Positions 23,912-31,298 of a stretch of DNA of 33,890 nt are shown here, piece by piece. The notes under the pieces were generated by a model. That model ran no database searches and was not told the DNA's origin. It worked only from the letters and a program-made list of their open reading frames with translations. This DNA is from Candidatus Thiodiazotropha sp. (ex Epidulcina cf. delphinae) (lineage in GTDB: Bacteria; Pseudomonadota; Gammaproteobacteria; Chromatiales; Chromatiaceae): contig JAHXHS010000053.1 of assembly GCA_025656455.1 (NCBI GenBank), forward strand, positions 1 to 33,890, written 5' to 3'. Position numbers and translations under genes: made by a program. The first letter of the stretch is position 1. Each line of letters starts with the position of its first letter.

Positions 23912-25642
23912 TTAAAAGCGATAGGCGGATTCGATCTGGGTGCGTGTGAGTATGCCTTGAATGCGCCAGTAGTGCGCCTGGTCGAACCACTCGATATAGA
24001 GTGCTTCCGCGCTGCTGCCGTCCAGTCTTTCCAGGGCCTCCTGGAGGGTGGCCTGCATCGGCAATGGCGCCAGCTCATAGCGTGTTGCGGGAATCGAGAA
24101 CAGATCAAGCTCATCCTCCTGTTGCTGTTCCAGGTTGCGCAGCAGGTCCACGCCGGGCATCAGGACCATCTCGCCCTCCCCTCCCTTGATGAGTATCCAC
24201 TCCGGGTTCTGATCAAAGATCAACTTGGCCGAGTCACGGCTCAAATTAGGGCTGACCTGAACGAAGTTCCGGTTCATGAAACTGGCCGCGCCGGTGCGTC
24301 GCAGCGACTGCATGACGGGGTCGGTATGATAGTTGAGTCCCGTGGCCTCCAGCAGGGTGTGGAACATGGACGATTTGCCGAAAAGCTCGCTGTTGACCAG
24401 GCTGGCGATGACGATAGCCAGCATCCCAGGCATGATGATCTCCGGGTTGTGGGTCAGCTCGATCACGGCGGTGAGGGCAGCGAGCGGCGCCTGGAGGGCG
24501 GCGCCCATCACCGCGCCCATGCCGATCAAGGCATACACGCCGGGATCGGAGACCTGGCCTTCAAAGGCCAGGCCGGGCAGCGGGGCGATGATCCCGCCTA
24601 CCGCGGCGCCGATGAACAGTGCGGGGCCGATGGTGCCGCCGGGAATCCCCAGACCGATGCTTACCGCGGTGGCAAGGATCTTTGCGAACACCAGAATGAC
24701 AAGCAGCTTGAGTCCCAACTCGCCGAGCAGGATCTGATTGACGGTGTCGTAGCCGATACCCATCACTTCAGGGACCGCCAAGGCACAGAGACCGATCAGC
24801 ACGCCGGCCAATGCGTTGCGTACCCAGAAAGCCATTTGTTGCGTCTTATCGGAAATGAGCTGGATCAGATGCACATAGGCCGCTGATGCGCAGCCGGCAG
24901 CCAGTCCGAGGAGCAGAATGAATGCCAGCTCATGCAGGGAGCCCAACTGGATAATGGCGATATCGAATACCCGCTCACCATCGAACAGTATCAGGGAGAC
25001 ATTGTGAGCGCTGACGGCGGCCAGCATGATGGGGATGAAACTGACCAGCGTGTACTCCATCATCACCACCTCCAGGGCGAAGATGACGCCGGCCAGCGGG
25101 GTGTCGAAGGAGGCGGAGATGCCGGCCGCAGTGCCGCAGCCGACCAAGGTGCGGATGCTGTTGTTGGGCAGTGAAAGATACTGCCCCAGCAGGGAGCCGC
25201 TGGCAGCCCCGAGAAACACATGCGGTCCTTCGCGGCCCACCGAGTGGCCGGTGATGATGGCGATGGCGGCGCCGAAAAACTGCAACAGCAAGCCGCGCAG
25301 GGAGAGGTGTCCCTGGTGGTAGATCAGCCGCTCCATCACCCGTGGGATGCCGAGAACATGCAGCCCCTTGGCGAATCGCAGGAAAATCAATCCGAGCAGC
25401 AGACCGCCGACGACCGGCAGGGCGAATCGCAACAGGGGAGGGAGGGCTTCGTAGTTTTCAGCGCCGCTACCAGGGAGGATGGCGGACTGACTCGATTCCA
25501 CCAGAAGCCTGAAGAGCGCTATCACAATCCCCGCGACAAAGCCGCAGATCAGTCCAAGGGCTGAAAGGACCAGCAGTGCGTCGTGGCGCGAGAGCTGCAG
25601 GCGAAGTCGATCGAGCCAGTTAACAATCCCATTAAGGAGCAC
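23912..25642 (-). CDS. ClC-family chloride channel/antiporter with C-terminal CBS-like region
   Basis: A 576-residue protein. The first 420 residues form the ClC membrane domain. GREGP (136-140) holds the gating Glu, and GIPGGTIGPALFIGA near 350 is the second pore signature. GIP at 98-100 stands in the position of the GSGIP motif, preceded by GLHVL rather than GSG, a departure seen in some bacterial ClCs. From about 430 a cytoplasmic region with two CBS-like repeats follows (DPVMQSLRRTGAASFM and MQATLQEALERLDGSSAEAL). The start is GTG, with only a weak AGGT upstream, so it is somewhat uncertain. Confidence 0.92.
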   Translation of the reverse strand: MLLNGIVNWLDRLRLQLSRHDALLVLSALGLICGFVAGIVIALFRLLVESSQSAILPGSGAENYEALPPLLRFALPVVGGLLLGLIFLRFAKGLHVLGIPRVMERLIYHQGHLSLRGLLLQFFGAAIAIITGHSVGREGPHVFLGAASGSLLGQYLSLPNNSIRTLVGCGTAAGISASFDTPLAGVIFALEVVMMEYTLVSFIPIMLAAVSAHNVSLILFDGERVFDIAIIQLGSLHELAFILLLGLAAGCASAAYVHLIQLISDKTQQMAFWVRNALAGVLIGLCALAVPEVMGIGYDTVNQILLGELGLKLLVILVFAKILATAVSIGLGIPGGTIGPALFIGAAVGGIIAPLPGLAFEGQVSDPGVYALIGMGAVMGAALQAPLAALTAVIELTHNPEIIMPGMLAIVIASLVNSELFGKSSMFHTLLEATGLNYHTDPVMQSLRRTGAASFMNRNFVQVSPNLSRDSAKLIFDQNPEWILIKGGEGEMVLMPGVDLLRNLEQQQEDELDLFSIPATRYELAPLPMQATLQEALERLDGSSAEALYIEWFDQAHYWRIQGILTRTQIESAYRF

Positions 25643-25676
25643 AATCAGGATACCTGTGGAGTAGTCTATTCAAGAT

Positions 25677-25966
25677 AATATTAACCCGGCGGCTGAATAT
25701 ATTAAGTTCAGCCGCCGTGCGCCTGCCTACGGCAAGACATCAAAACGCCGCTGTAGCCCCTCCTACAGTAAGTTTTGATAACGCCGTCCGTAGGCAGGCG
25801 CACGGCGGCCTGTCTGTTAAAAACCAAAATGTTAGGGGCTTCAAGCAGGCCCTTGCTCGGCGTTGTGGCTCTTACCAAGGGAGCCAACCCTTGGTAAGAG
25901 CCACGCCTTGATCAAGGGCATGCTTGAAGCCCTGAACTAAATATATTCAGTCGCCGGGTTAATATT
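25677..25966. mobile_element. Palindromic MITE-like element, copy 3 (35-bp TIRs, nested hairpins)
   Basis: Terminal repeats at 25677-25711 and 25932-25966 match at 33 of 35 bases. They begin AATATTAACCCGGC and end inward in TTCAG. Hairpin A has 22-bp perfect arms (25711-25732, 25788-25809). Hairpin B has 12-bp arms (25836-25847, 25921-25932) and encloses another palindrome, GTGGCTCTTACCAAGG facing its reverse complement. A TA duplication fits both ends. CTTGATCAAGGGC in its loop resembles CTTGACAAGGGC of copies 1 and 2. Directly after its right end TATTAACCCGGCAGCC begins a partial further copy of the terminus. Confidence 0.8.
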
Positions 25967-25978
25967 AACCCGGCAGCC

Positions 25979-26164
25979 AAATATGTCGTGTTAATAGCAT
26001 AATGGAGCAGTAGCAGAGTGTCAGCAAATCAGATGGTTCTGGAGGGTGGATCTGTTGCGCAAACCGACTATTAGCTGATTGAGATATATTGCGGATGATT
26101 TATTGCATGCAGGCACAAACCCTGCTTTAATGATAATCATTAACATTTAATTATTTTTTGTGGC
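25979..26164 (+). other. feo promoter region
   Basis: No gene is seen between the partial repeat end and feoA. The stretch is AT-rich and carries the Fur-box palindrome listed next, followed by a T-rich run (ATTATTTTTTG) just before the feoA start. Confidence 0.5.
26127..26143. promoter_or_regulatory. Fur box upstream of feoABC
   Basis: TTAATGATAATCATTAA is a perfect 17-bp palindrome and matches the core of the Fur consensus (GATAATGATAATCATTATC) closely. It lies 22-28 bases upstream of the likely feoA starts, so iron-dependent repression of feoABC is expected. Confidence 0.85.
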
Positions 26165-26446
26165 TTGTTTGTGGCATCTGAAAGCATCATCTCAGAGAAA
26201 CTGACCACCCTGGCTGGGTTGCCGGTAGGCAGTCGCGCTCTGATCAAAAGGATTATGGGAGGTAGACATCTGATCCACCGACTGCTCAGTCTGGGATTAA
26301 GGGTAGGCTCGGAGATCGAGTTGATCCAACGCCGGGGCGGCGGTGTGGTGGTTGCCAACCAGGGCGCCCGCATAGCGCTTGGCGCCGGGGTGGCGGAAAA
26401 GCTGTTGATACTGCCGCTCGATGCTGCGCGAGACCCGGCGGATTAG
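26165..26446 (+). CDS. feoA: Ferrous iron transport protein A
   Basis: A protein of about 93 residues with an SH3-like FeoA domain: TTLAGLPVGSRALIKRI, then HRLLSLGLRVGSEIELIQR, then VVVANQGARIALGAGVAEKL. FeoA is a small cytoplasmic partner needed for FeoB function. No ATG is available near the expected N-terminus; the start is TTG 26165 or GTG 26171, neither with a clear binding site. It ends 9 bases before feoB. Confidence 0.88.
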   Translation: MFVASESIISEKLTTLAGLPVGSRALIKRIMGGRHLIHRLLSLGLRVGSEIELIQRRGGGVVVANQGARIALGAGVAEKLLILPLDAARDPAD

Positions 26447-26454
26447 GAGACGCT

Positions 26455-28812
26455 GTGGCCTGTCACGAAAAGAGTCCTCCGGTCACCCGGTCAGTTCAAC
26501 GACCGTTGACCATCGCCCTCGCAGGCAACCCCAACTGCGGTAAGACGGCGCTCTTCAACAGTCTCACGGGCATTCGTCAGCGGACCGGCAACTGGCCCGG
26601 TGTGACAGTGGATCGCAAAGAGGGGAGCTTCCATATCGATAGTGAAGCGGTCAGTGTGGTCGATCTTCCCGGTATCTACTCGCTGGATGCCGCCTCGCTG
26701 GACGAGAAGGTCACCCGTGACTATCTGCTCTCCGGTGAAGCCGATCTCATCGTCAATATCGTGGATGCCTCGAATCTGGAGCGCAATCTCTATTTCTCGA
26801 TACAGATGCTGGAGATGGGGGTGCCGCTGCTGCTGGCGCTGAACATGATGGATGTGGCGCGCAAGCGCGGCCTGGAGATCGACGTTCACCGTCTGAGTCA
26901 GGACCTGGGGTGTCCGGTGATACCCATTGTGGCGGTCACGGGCGAGGGCATCACCAAACTCAAGGGGGCGATTCAGGACCTTGCCGCGGGCGCGGTGAGC
27001 GGCGGCTTTGCCCTGGCCCAGGACGAGGTGGTCGAACAGGCGATCATGGCCATGGAGCCGCTCCTGCCGATGGCGGAGAACCAGTGTCACTCGAAGCGAC
27101 GCTGGCTGTTGTTGAAGATGCTGGAGGAAGACCGTTTCGCCCTGAGCCATGCCGATGAGGCATTACGCGAGCAAGTGCGCCATTGGCGGTATTTGATAGA
27201 GGAGCGGGTGGATGAAGAGGCGGATATCCATATTGCCGATACCCGATACGGGCACGCCCATGCCGTCTCCCAGAATGTAACCCAGCAGCGCGGGCGGGTT
27301 GAGAAGACCATCAGCGACCGCATCGACAAGGTGGTGCTGAGCCGGCTCTTCGGGATTCCGGTATTTCTGTTCGTGATGTATCTGATGTTCATGTTTGCGA
27401 TCAACATCGGCGGCGCCTTTATCGATTTCTTCGACGGCGTGGCCGGGGCGATCTTTGTCGATGGCTTCGGGCATCTGCTGAATTCGCTGGGGTTGCCGCA
27501 ATGGCTGATCGTGTTGCTCGCCGACGGGGCCGGCGGCGGCATTCAAGTGGTCGCCACCTTCATCCCGATCATCACCGCCCTCTATCTGTTTCTCTCCGTG
27601 GTGGAGGATTCCGGCTACATGGCCAGGGCCGCGTTTGTGATGGACCGGTTCATGCGCTCCATCGGTCTCCCCGGCAAGGCCTTCGTGTCGATGATCGTCG
27701 GCTTCGGCTGTAATGTGCCTGCGGTGATGGCAACTCGCACCCTGGAGAGCGAAAGGGAGCGCAAGCTGACCATTTTGATGAACCCTTTCATGTCCTGCGG
27801 CGCGCGTCTGCCAGTGTATGTGTTGTTCGCGGCCGCCTTTTTCCCCAGCAACGGGCAGAATCTGGTGTTCGGCCTCTATCTGATAGGCATAGCGGTGGCG
27901 GTCATCACCGGGCTGATCATGAAAAAGACCCTGCTTTCAGGCGAGAGTACCGGTTTTATGATGGAGTTGCCCCACTATCATATGCCCACCCTGCGAGGTG
28001 TCATGCTGCGCACCTGGGACAGGGTCAAGCTCTTCATCAAGGAGGCGGGCCGGGTGATCGTGTTGATGGTGTTGGTGATCAACACCCTCAACGCCATCGG
28101 TACCGACGGTAGCTTCGGTAACGAGGATACCGAACACTCGGTGCTCAGCGCCTTGAGTAAGGGGATTACCCCGGTTCTGGCGCCGATGGGCATTCACCAG
28201 GATAACTGGCCCGCCACGGTCGGTATCTTCACCGGCATCCTTGCCAAGGAGACGGTCGTCGGCACGCTCGACGCCCTGTATACGAATCTCGCCAACGATG
28301 AGAGCGGGAGAGTGGAGTCCGTCCAGCCCTTCGATTTTTGGCGGGCGATCGCCGAGGCGGGGGCCACGATTCCACAGAATCTTCTCGGGGTGAAGGATCT
28401 GCTCAAGGATCCGTTAGCCATGGATGTCGGCGATATCAGCAGCGCCGAAGCGGCCGCCAGGGCACAGCAAGTGAACATCGATGTCTTCGGCGCCATGGCG
28501 GCCCGCTTCGACGGTCAGGCCGGGGCGTTCGCCTATCTGCTGTTCATCCTGCTCTACTCCCCCTGTGTCGCCACGATTGCCGCGATTCGCCGTGAGGCGG
28601 GCCGGCGCTGGGCCGTCTTCGTGGTGGCCTGGTCCACCGGTATCGCGTACATCGTCGCCAGTCTGTTCTATCAGGTGGCGACCTACGCCGGTCATCCGCA
28701 AAGCGCATTGATTTGGATCATCGGCCTGGTATCACTGCTTGTGGCCGTCATCGGCGGCTTGAGGTACTGGTCCCTGCGCAGCCGGCAACTACTGGCCGAG
28801 GTAGAGGCGTGA
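26455..28812 (+). CDS. feoB: Ferrous iron transporter B (GTPase-permease)
   Basis: A 785-residue Fe(II) importer. The N-terminal G domain has G1 GNPNCGKTA (24-32), G3 DLPG (70-73), G4 NMMD (130-133) and G5-like VAVTGEGI. A helical spacer follows, then the membrane part with the two gate regions FVMDRFMRSIGLPGKAFVSM with GFGCNVPA, and later GILAKETVVGTLDALY. The start is GTG behind AGGAGA at 5-6 bases, a clear choice. It overlaps feoC by 4 bases (GTGA). Confidence 0.97.
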   Translation: MACHEKSPPVTRSVQRPLTIALAGNPNCGKTALFNSLTGIRQRTGNWPGVTVDRKEGSFHIDSEAVSVVDLPGIYSLDAASLDEKVTRDYLLSGEADLIVNIVDASNLERNLYFSIQMLEMGVPLLLALNMMDVARKRGLEIDVHRLSQDLGCPVIPIVAVTGEGITKLKGAIQDLAAGAVSGGFALAQDEVVEQAIMAMEPLLPMAENQCHSKRRWLLLKMLEEDRFALSHADEALREQVRHWRYLIEERVDEEADIHIADTRYGHAHAVSQNVTQQRGRVEKTISDRIDKVVLSRLFGIPVFLFVMYLMFMFAINIGGAFIDFFDGVAGAIFVDGFGHLLNSLGLPQWLIVLLADGAGGGIQVVATFIPIITALYLFLSVVEDSGYMARAAFVMDRFMRSIGLPGKAFVSMIVGFGCNVPAVMATRTLESERERKLTILMNPFMSCGARLPVYVLFAAAFFPSNGQNLVFGLYLIGIAVAVITGLIMKKTLLSGESTGFMMELPHYHMPTLRGVMLRTWDRVKLFIKEAGRVIVLMVLVINTLNAIGTDGSFGNEDTEHSVLSALSKGITPVLAPMGIHQDNWPATVGIFTGILAKETVVGTLDALYTNLANDESGRVESVQPFDFWRAIAEAGATIPQNLLGVKDLLKDPLAMDVGDISSAEAAARAQQVNIDVFGAMAARFDGQAGAFAYLLFILLYSPCVATIAAIRREAGRRWAVFVVAWSTGIAYIVASLFYQVATYAGHPQSALIWIIGLVSLLVAVIGGLRYWSLRSRQLLAEVEA

Positions 28813-29030
28813 TTCTCTCCGACATCAGAGACTTTCTGGCAAAGCGGGGGCAGGCCACCCTGGCGGAGATCGCCCTGCATGTCGATGCGGAACCCGATGC
28901 GGTGAGAGGCATGTTGCAACAGTGGGTGCGTAAGGGCCGCATCGAGCAGCGCAAGGTCGAGGCTGCCTGCGGGAGTAGCTGCAATCGTTGTGATCCGGCA
29001 GCGACGGAACTCTATGTCTGGCGGCAGTGA
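28809..29030 (+). CDS. feoC: FeoC-family winged-helix protein with Cys motif
   Basis: A 73-residue protein starting at GTG inside the GTGA overlap with feoB. The first 50 residues form a winged helix (ILSDIRDFLAKRGQATLAEI, QQWVRKGRIEQRKV). C54, C58 and C61 in CGSSCNRC form the FeoC-type cysteine site reported to bind an Fe-S cluster in relatives. It may sense oxygen or iron and protect FeoB. Last gene of the feo operon. Confidence 0.9.
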   Translation: MILSDIRDFLAKRGQATLAEIALHVDAEPDAVRGMLQQWVRKGRIEQRKVEAACGSSCNRCDPAATELYVWRQ

Positions 29031-29192
29031 GGGTGTGGCTGAGCGGTAATAATCTCTATTTGTTTACCCGGAAAGAACTCTCGCAAAGACGCAAAGCCCG
29101 CCAAGATAAAGAATAACTGGCTCTTCCCCAAATCGAGTGGGTATTCATCCAGTGTGAATCATCTACTATCCGTAGAGCGGGTAGTAGATGAA

Positions 29193-29385
29193 AGCCCCCA
29201 AAGGGGAATGGCGCTTACTTAAGGTGAATATGCCTGGATCTTACTCGTCATTCCAGTAACCGCGTCATTCCGGCGAATGCCGGAATCCAGGGAAATGACG
29301 CCTGTTAGTGATTCTGGATCCCGGCATTCGCCGGGATGACGGTGGTTTTGATCTTAAGTTAAGTGCCATTCCCCCAAAGGGGGCT
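29193..29385. repeat. Nested imperfect inverted repeat around a GTCATTCC repeat
   Basis: AGCCCCCAAAGGGGAATGGC...CTTAAG at 29193-29223 faces a reversed version at 29353-29385, with small indels. The space between contains the dispersed repeat of the next entry. This is a palindrome inside the ISL3-ended element. Confidence 0.65.
29263..29341. repeat. Dispersed GTCATTCCGG-type palindromic repeat, copy 2
   Basis: Arms CGTCATTCCGGCGAATGCC... and ...GGCATTCGCCGGGATGACG are the same family as 20464-20535, with GAAT instead of GCAT in the small loops. It lies inside the palindrome of the ISL3-ended element. Confidence 0.8.
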
Positions 29386-29980
29386 ATGTTAGGGCTACCT
29401 CTCACTTTTCCGCTCCTGCACTCTGCCATCCTGGTCTTCCACGACTGGCCAGGCATGCAAAATTTCTCTCGCCAAGCTCGCAAAGTACGCCAAGAAGACA
29501 TTGCCTGAGGTTCCTTTGCGGGCTTTGGGGTCTTTGCGAGAATTTCTTTTCCACCTATGATCTCAGTGAGCAGTCAGTTTCGACCTCCCTGCCTGAATCT
29601 GCCGCCCAACTGCATGGGGCGTAGTGGCAGTTAGCATTGGTTGATGTTATGTCTGAAACCACCGGAACAATCTACCTGGACCACCTCAGATTTTGAATGG
29701 GTGTCCAGATAACTGCGTTTCCACCCACTCGATGTGGGGAAGAGCCGAATAACTCAGCGATCTTAGCATTTTTACGGGAGAAGTTGCCATGTTTCTTGAT
29801 GAGTGCTTACGGATCTTTACCTCGGCAAGAGTGTTACAGCCCTACAGGGACAGCTGTGATACTCGGCAAACTGGCGGTTTTGAAAACTCATTGGCAAATG
29901 CAAAGGCTTAGTTGGCCTCACCTACGCTTCTCACTCGTAGCAAAGTGGGAATTGGTATTGGTTGAGGTTCTTAAAAATGG

Positions 29981-31021
29981 TTATGTTTTGTTAATTATTT
30001 TTTTAATAGTGCGCTGTGTTGTCACATTACGCTTAGATATAGTAAAGCGGTGGAATATTTCAGTTTCTTTTGCTTTCCTTGAGGGATATTCAAGATATAG
30101 TTCCTTGCCCAATTTGGATAAAACCCGTAACTGTTTGAATTTACAGAGAGGTGATTTATCAGCAATTTTTACTTCTTCTGTAAACTCGGCCACTTTTTCA
30201 TTTAGATACACATATTCTGGTAGTGCTGAGCAGATATCGCCTTTTGCTACGATGTAAACATCTGGAATATTTCCTACGCCATTGATTCTTGCAAGTACTG
30301 ATGGGATTATGTGTCCGCTTGATGTTAAGGAAAGTAACAATATGATGGCGACACTGATAACAGACAGATGCCATTTCATCACGTCAATGTTCTTAGGTTT
30401 TATGATCAGTAGCTGATTAAAAATCCAAATAATCAAAAGAGATGCAATAAACAAAAATAAATCGAGCCATCCATCTGTCCTTTCGGCAGCTTTAAAAAGA
30501 GAATAGAGAACTGCTGCGGCTGGAATGTAAAGTAGTGCTGCATAACAAGTATGTGATATGTATTGAAAAAGATGTTTGCGATCATCCGAAGCTTTCAATG
30601 CTCTCTTATACAGAAAAAACCTGAAGTAAATAAACAGCAATATTATGGGTATGAAAGTTAGCCACCAAAAGACGGAAGCAAAGGAAAATAGGCTGGCAAG
30701 TATCAAAAAGACAGGAACACCATACCACAATAATATTCCTTTCCCTGTTTCTATATCAATACCTGACCAGTAGGTGGCGATTGGCAAAACTTCTACGTTG
30801 GTTGGCCAAACTATTCCTGAATAGAATAAAACTGATGACAAGACTAGTACGAATAGTGTCCCTGTTAAAGCAACAGAAACAAGGATGCTTGATAATGCCT
30901 CAAGAGACATTTCCGGGATATACTGAATGTGCCAGTAATAGGCGAATAACAAAATAAACCCAAAAGATGAAATGGTTACAAAGGTGCTTTTTAAAGGATT
31001 TTTTATGAAATAGTCCTGCAT
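29981..31021 (-). CDS. Polytopic membrane protein of unknown function
   Basis: A 346-residue protein with about seven or eight hydrophobic segments (for example 14-33, 43-67, 98-130, 160-215, 225-240) and a C-terminal soluble part of about 110 residues (DVYIVAKGDICSALPEYVYL, then basic RKAKETEIFHRF and a KKIINKT end). No family is recognised. The DNA is clearly more AT-rich than its neighbours, which suggests recent acquisition. The ATG has GGAAAG about 5 bases before it. It stands alone between repeat regions. Confidence 0.65.
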   Translation of the reverse strand: MQDYFIKNPLKSTFVTISSFGFILLFAYYWHIQYIPEMSLEALSSILVSVALTGTLFVLVLSSVLFYSGIVWPTNVEVLPIATYWSGIDIETGKGILLWYGVPVFLILASLFSFASVFWWLTFIPIILLFIYFRFFLYKRALKASDDRKHLFQYISHTCYAALLYIPAAAVLYSLFKAAERTDGWLDLFLFIASLLIIWIFNQLLIIKPKNIDVMKWHLSVISVAIILLLSLTSSGHIIPSVLARINGVGNIPDVYIVAKGDICSALPEYVYLNEKVAEFTEEVKIADKSPLCKFKQLRVLSKLGKELYLEYPSRKAKETEIFHRFTISKRNVTTQRTIKKIINKT

Positions 31022-31061
31022 GAGACTTTCCTTAATTGAAGTTTTACTATCCCTGTGGTTT

Positions 31062-31118
31062 TAGGGCCTGTTAACACTAATTTGGCAGTGGCTGCCAAAT
31101 TAGTGTTAACAGGCCCTA
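31062..31118. repeat. 57-nt perfect hairpin (27-bp arms, 3-base loop)
   Basis: TAGGGCCTGTTAACACTAAT... (31062-31088) is followed after TGG by its exact complement (31092-31118). The outer TA at both ends and the GGGCCTGTTAACAC start resemble transposon termini, so this may be two terminal repeats joined with no interior. It lies between two minus-strand genes and could also act as a terminator. Confidence 0.75.
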
Positions 31119-31298
31119 GTTCAATAGACGCGATGCCGCACCCATCTTGCCCACATTCGCTCACACCGCGCCATCGCTGGTTGATATACCCACTATATGA
31201 GCATTGCGTTGATGGCGATTCTCCGTGCGCTTTACGTTATAAAGTGCCGTATTGCGACAGATCGTCATCCGATTCTATTGAAAATGGTGTCTGCTCCA

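Larger units (their letters stand above)
29119..29746. mobile_element. Non-autonomous element with ISL3-like ends and 8-bp target duplication
   Basis: Inverted ends GGCTCTTCCCCA-ATCGAGTGGGT (29119-29142 and, reversed, 29723-29746) match at 23 of 24 bases; GGCTCTT is a typical ISL3-family terminus. GAATAACT stands directly outside both ends (29111-29118 and 29747-29754), a perfect 8-bp direct repeat as expected for ISL3. The 628-bp interior has no transposase and holds several smaller palindromes (29161-29189, 29193-29385, about 29461-29546), so it is a MITE-like or gutted IS. Confidence 0.85.
29031..29980. other. Repeat-rich intergenic region without a convincing gene
   Basis: Most of this region is the ISL3-ended element of the next entry. 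Outside it, TCGCAAAGACGCAAAGCC at about 29074 belongs to a simple dispersed repeat that recurs, inverted, near 29470 and 29530. From 29755 to 29980 no coding signal or terminator stands out, although an open frame with no recognisable family exists across 29697-30257. Confidence 0.5.

Noticed and set aside
25717..25911. A 64-codon open frame between clc and feoA
   Set aside because: It lies entirely within the palindromic element and has no protein-like features.
29697..30257. A 186-codon plus-strand open frame
   Set aside because: Its second half is antisense to the membrane-protein gene and its first half starts inside the ISL3-ended element; no domain is recognisable.
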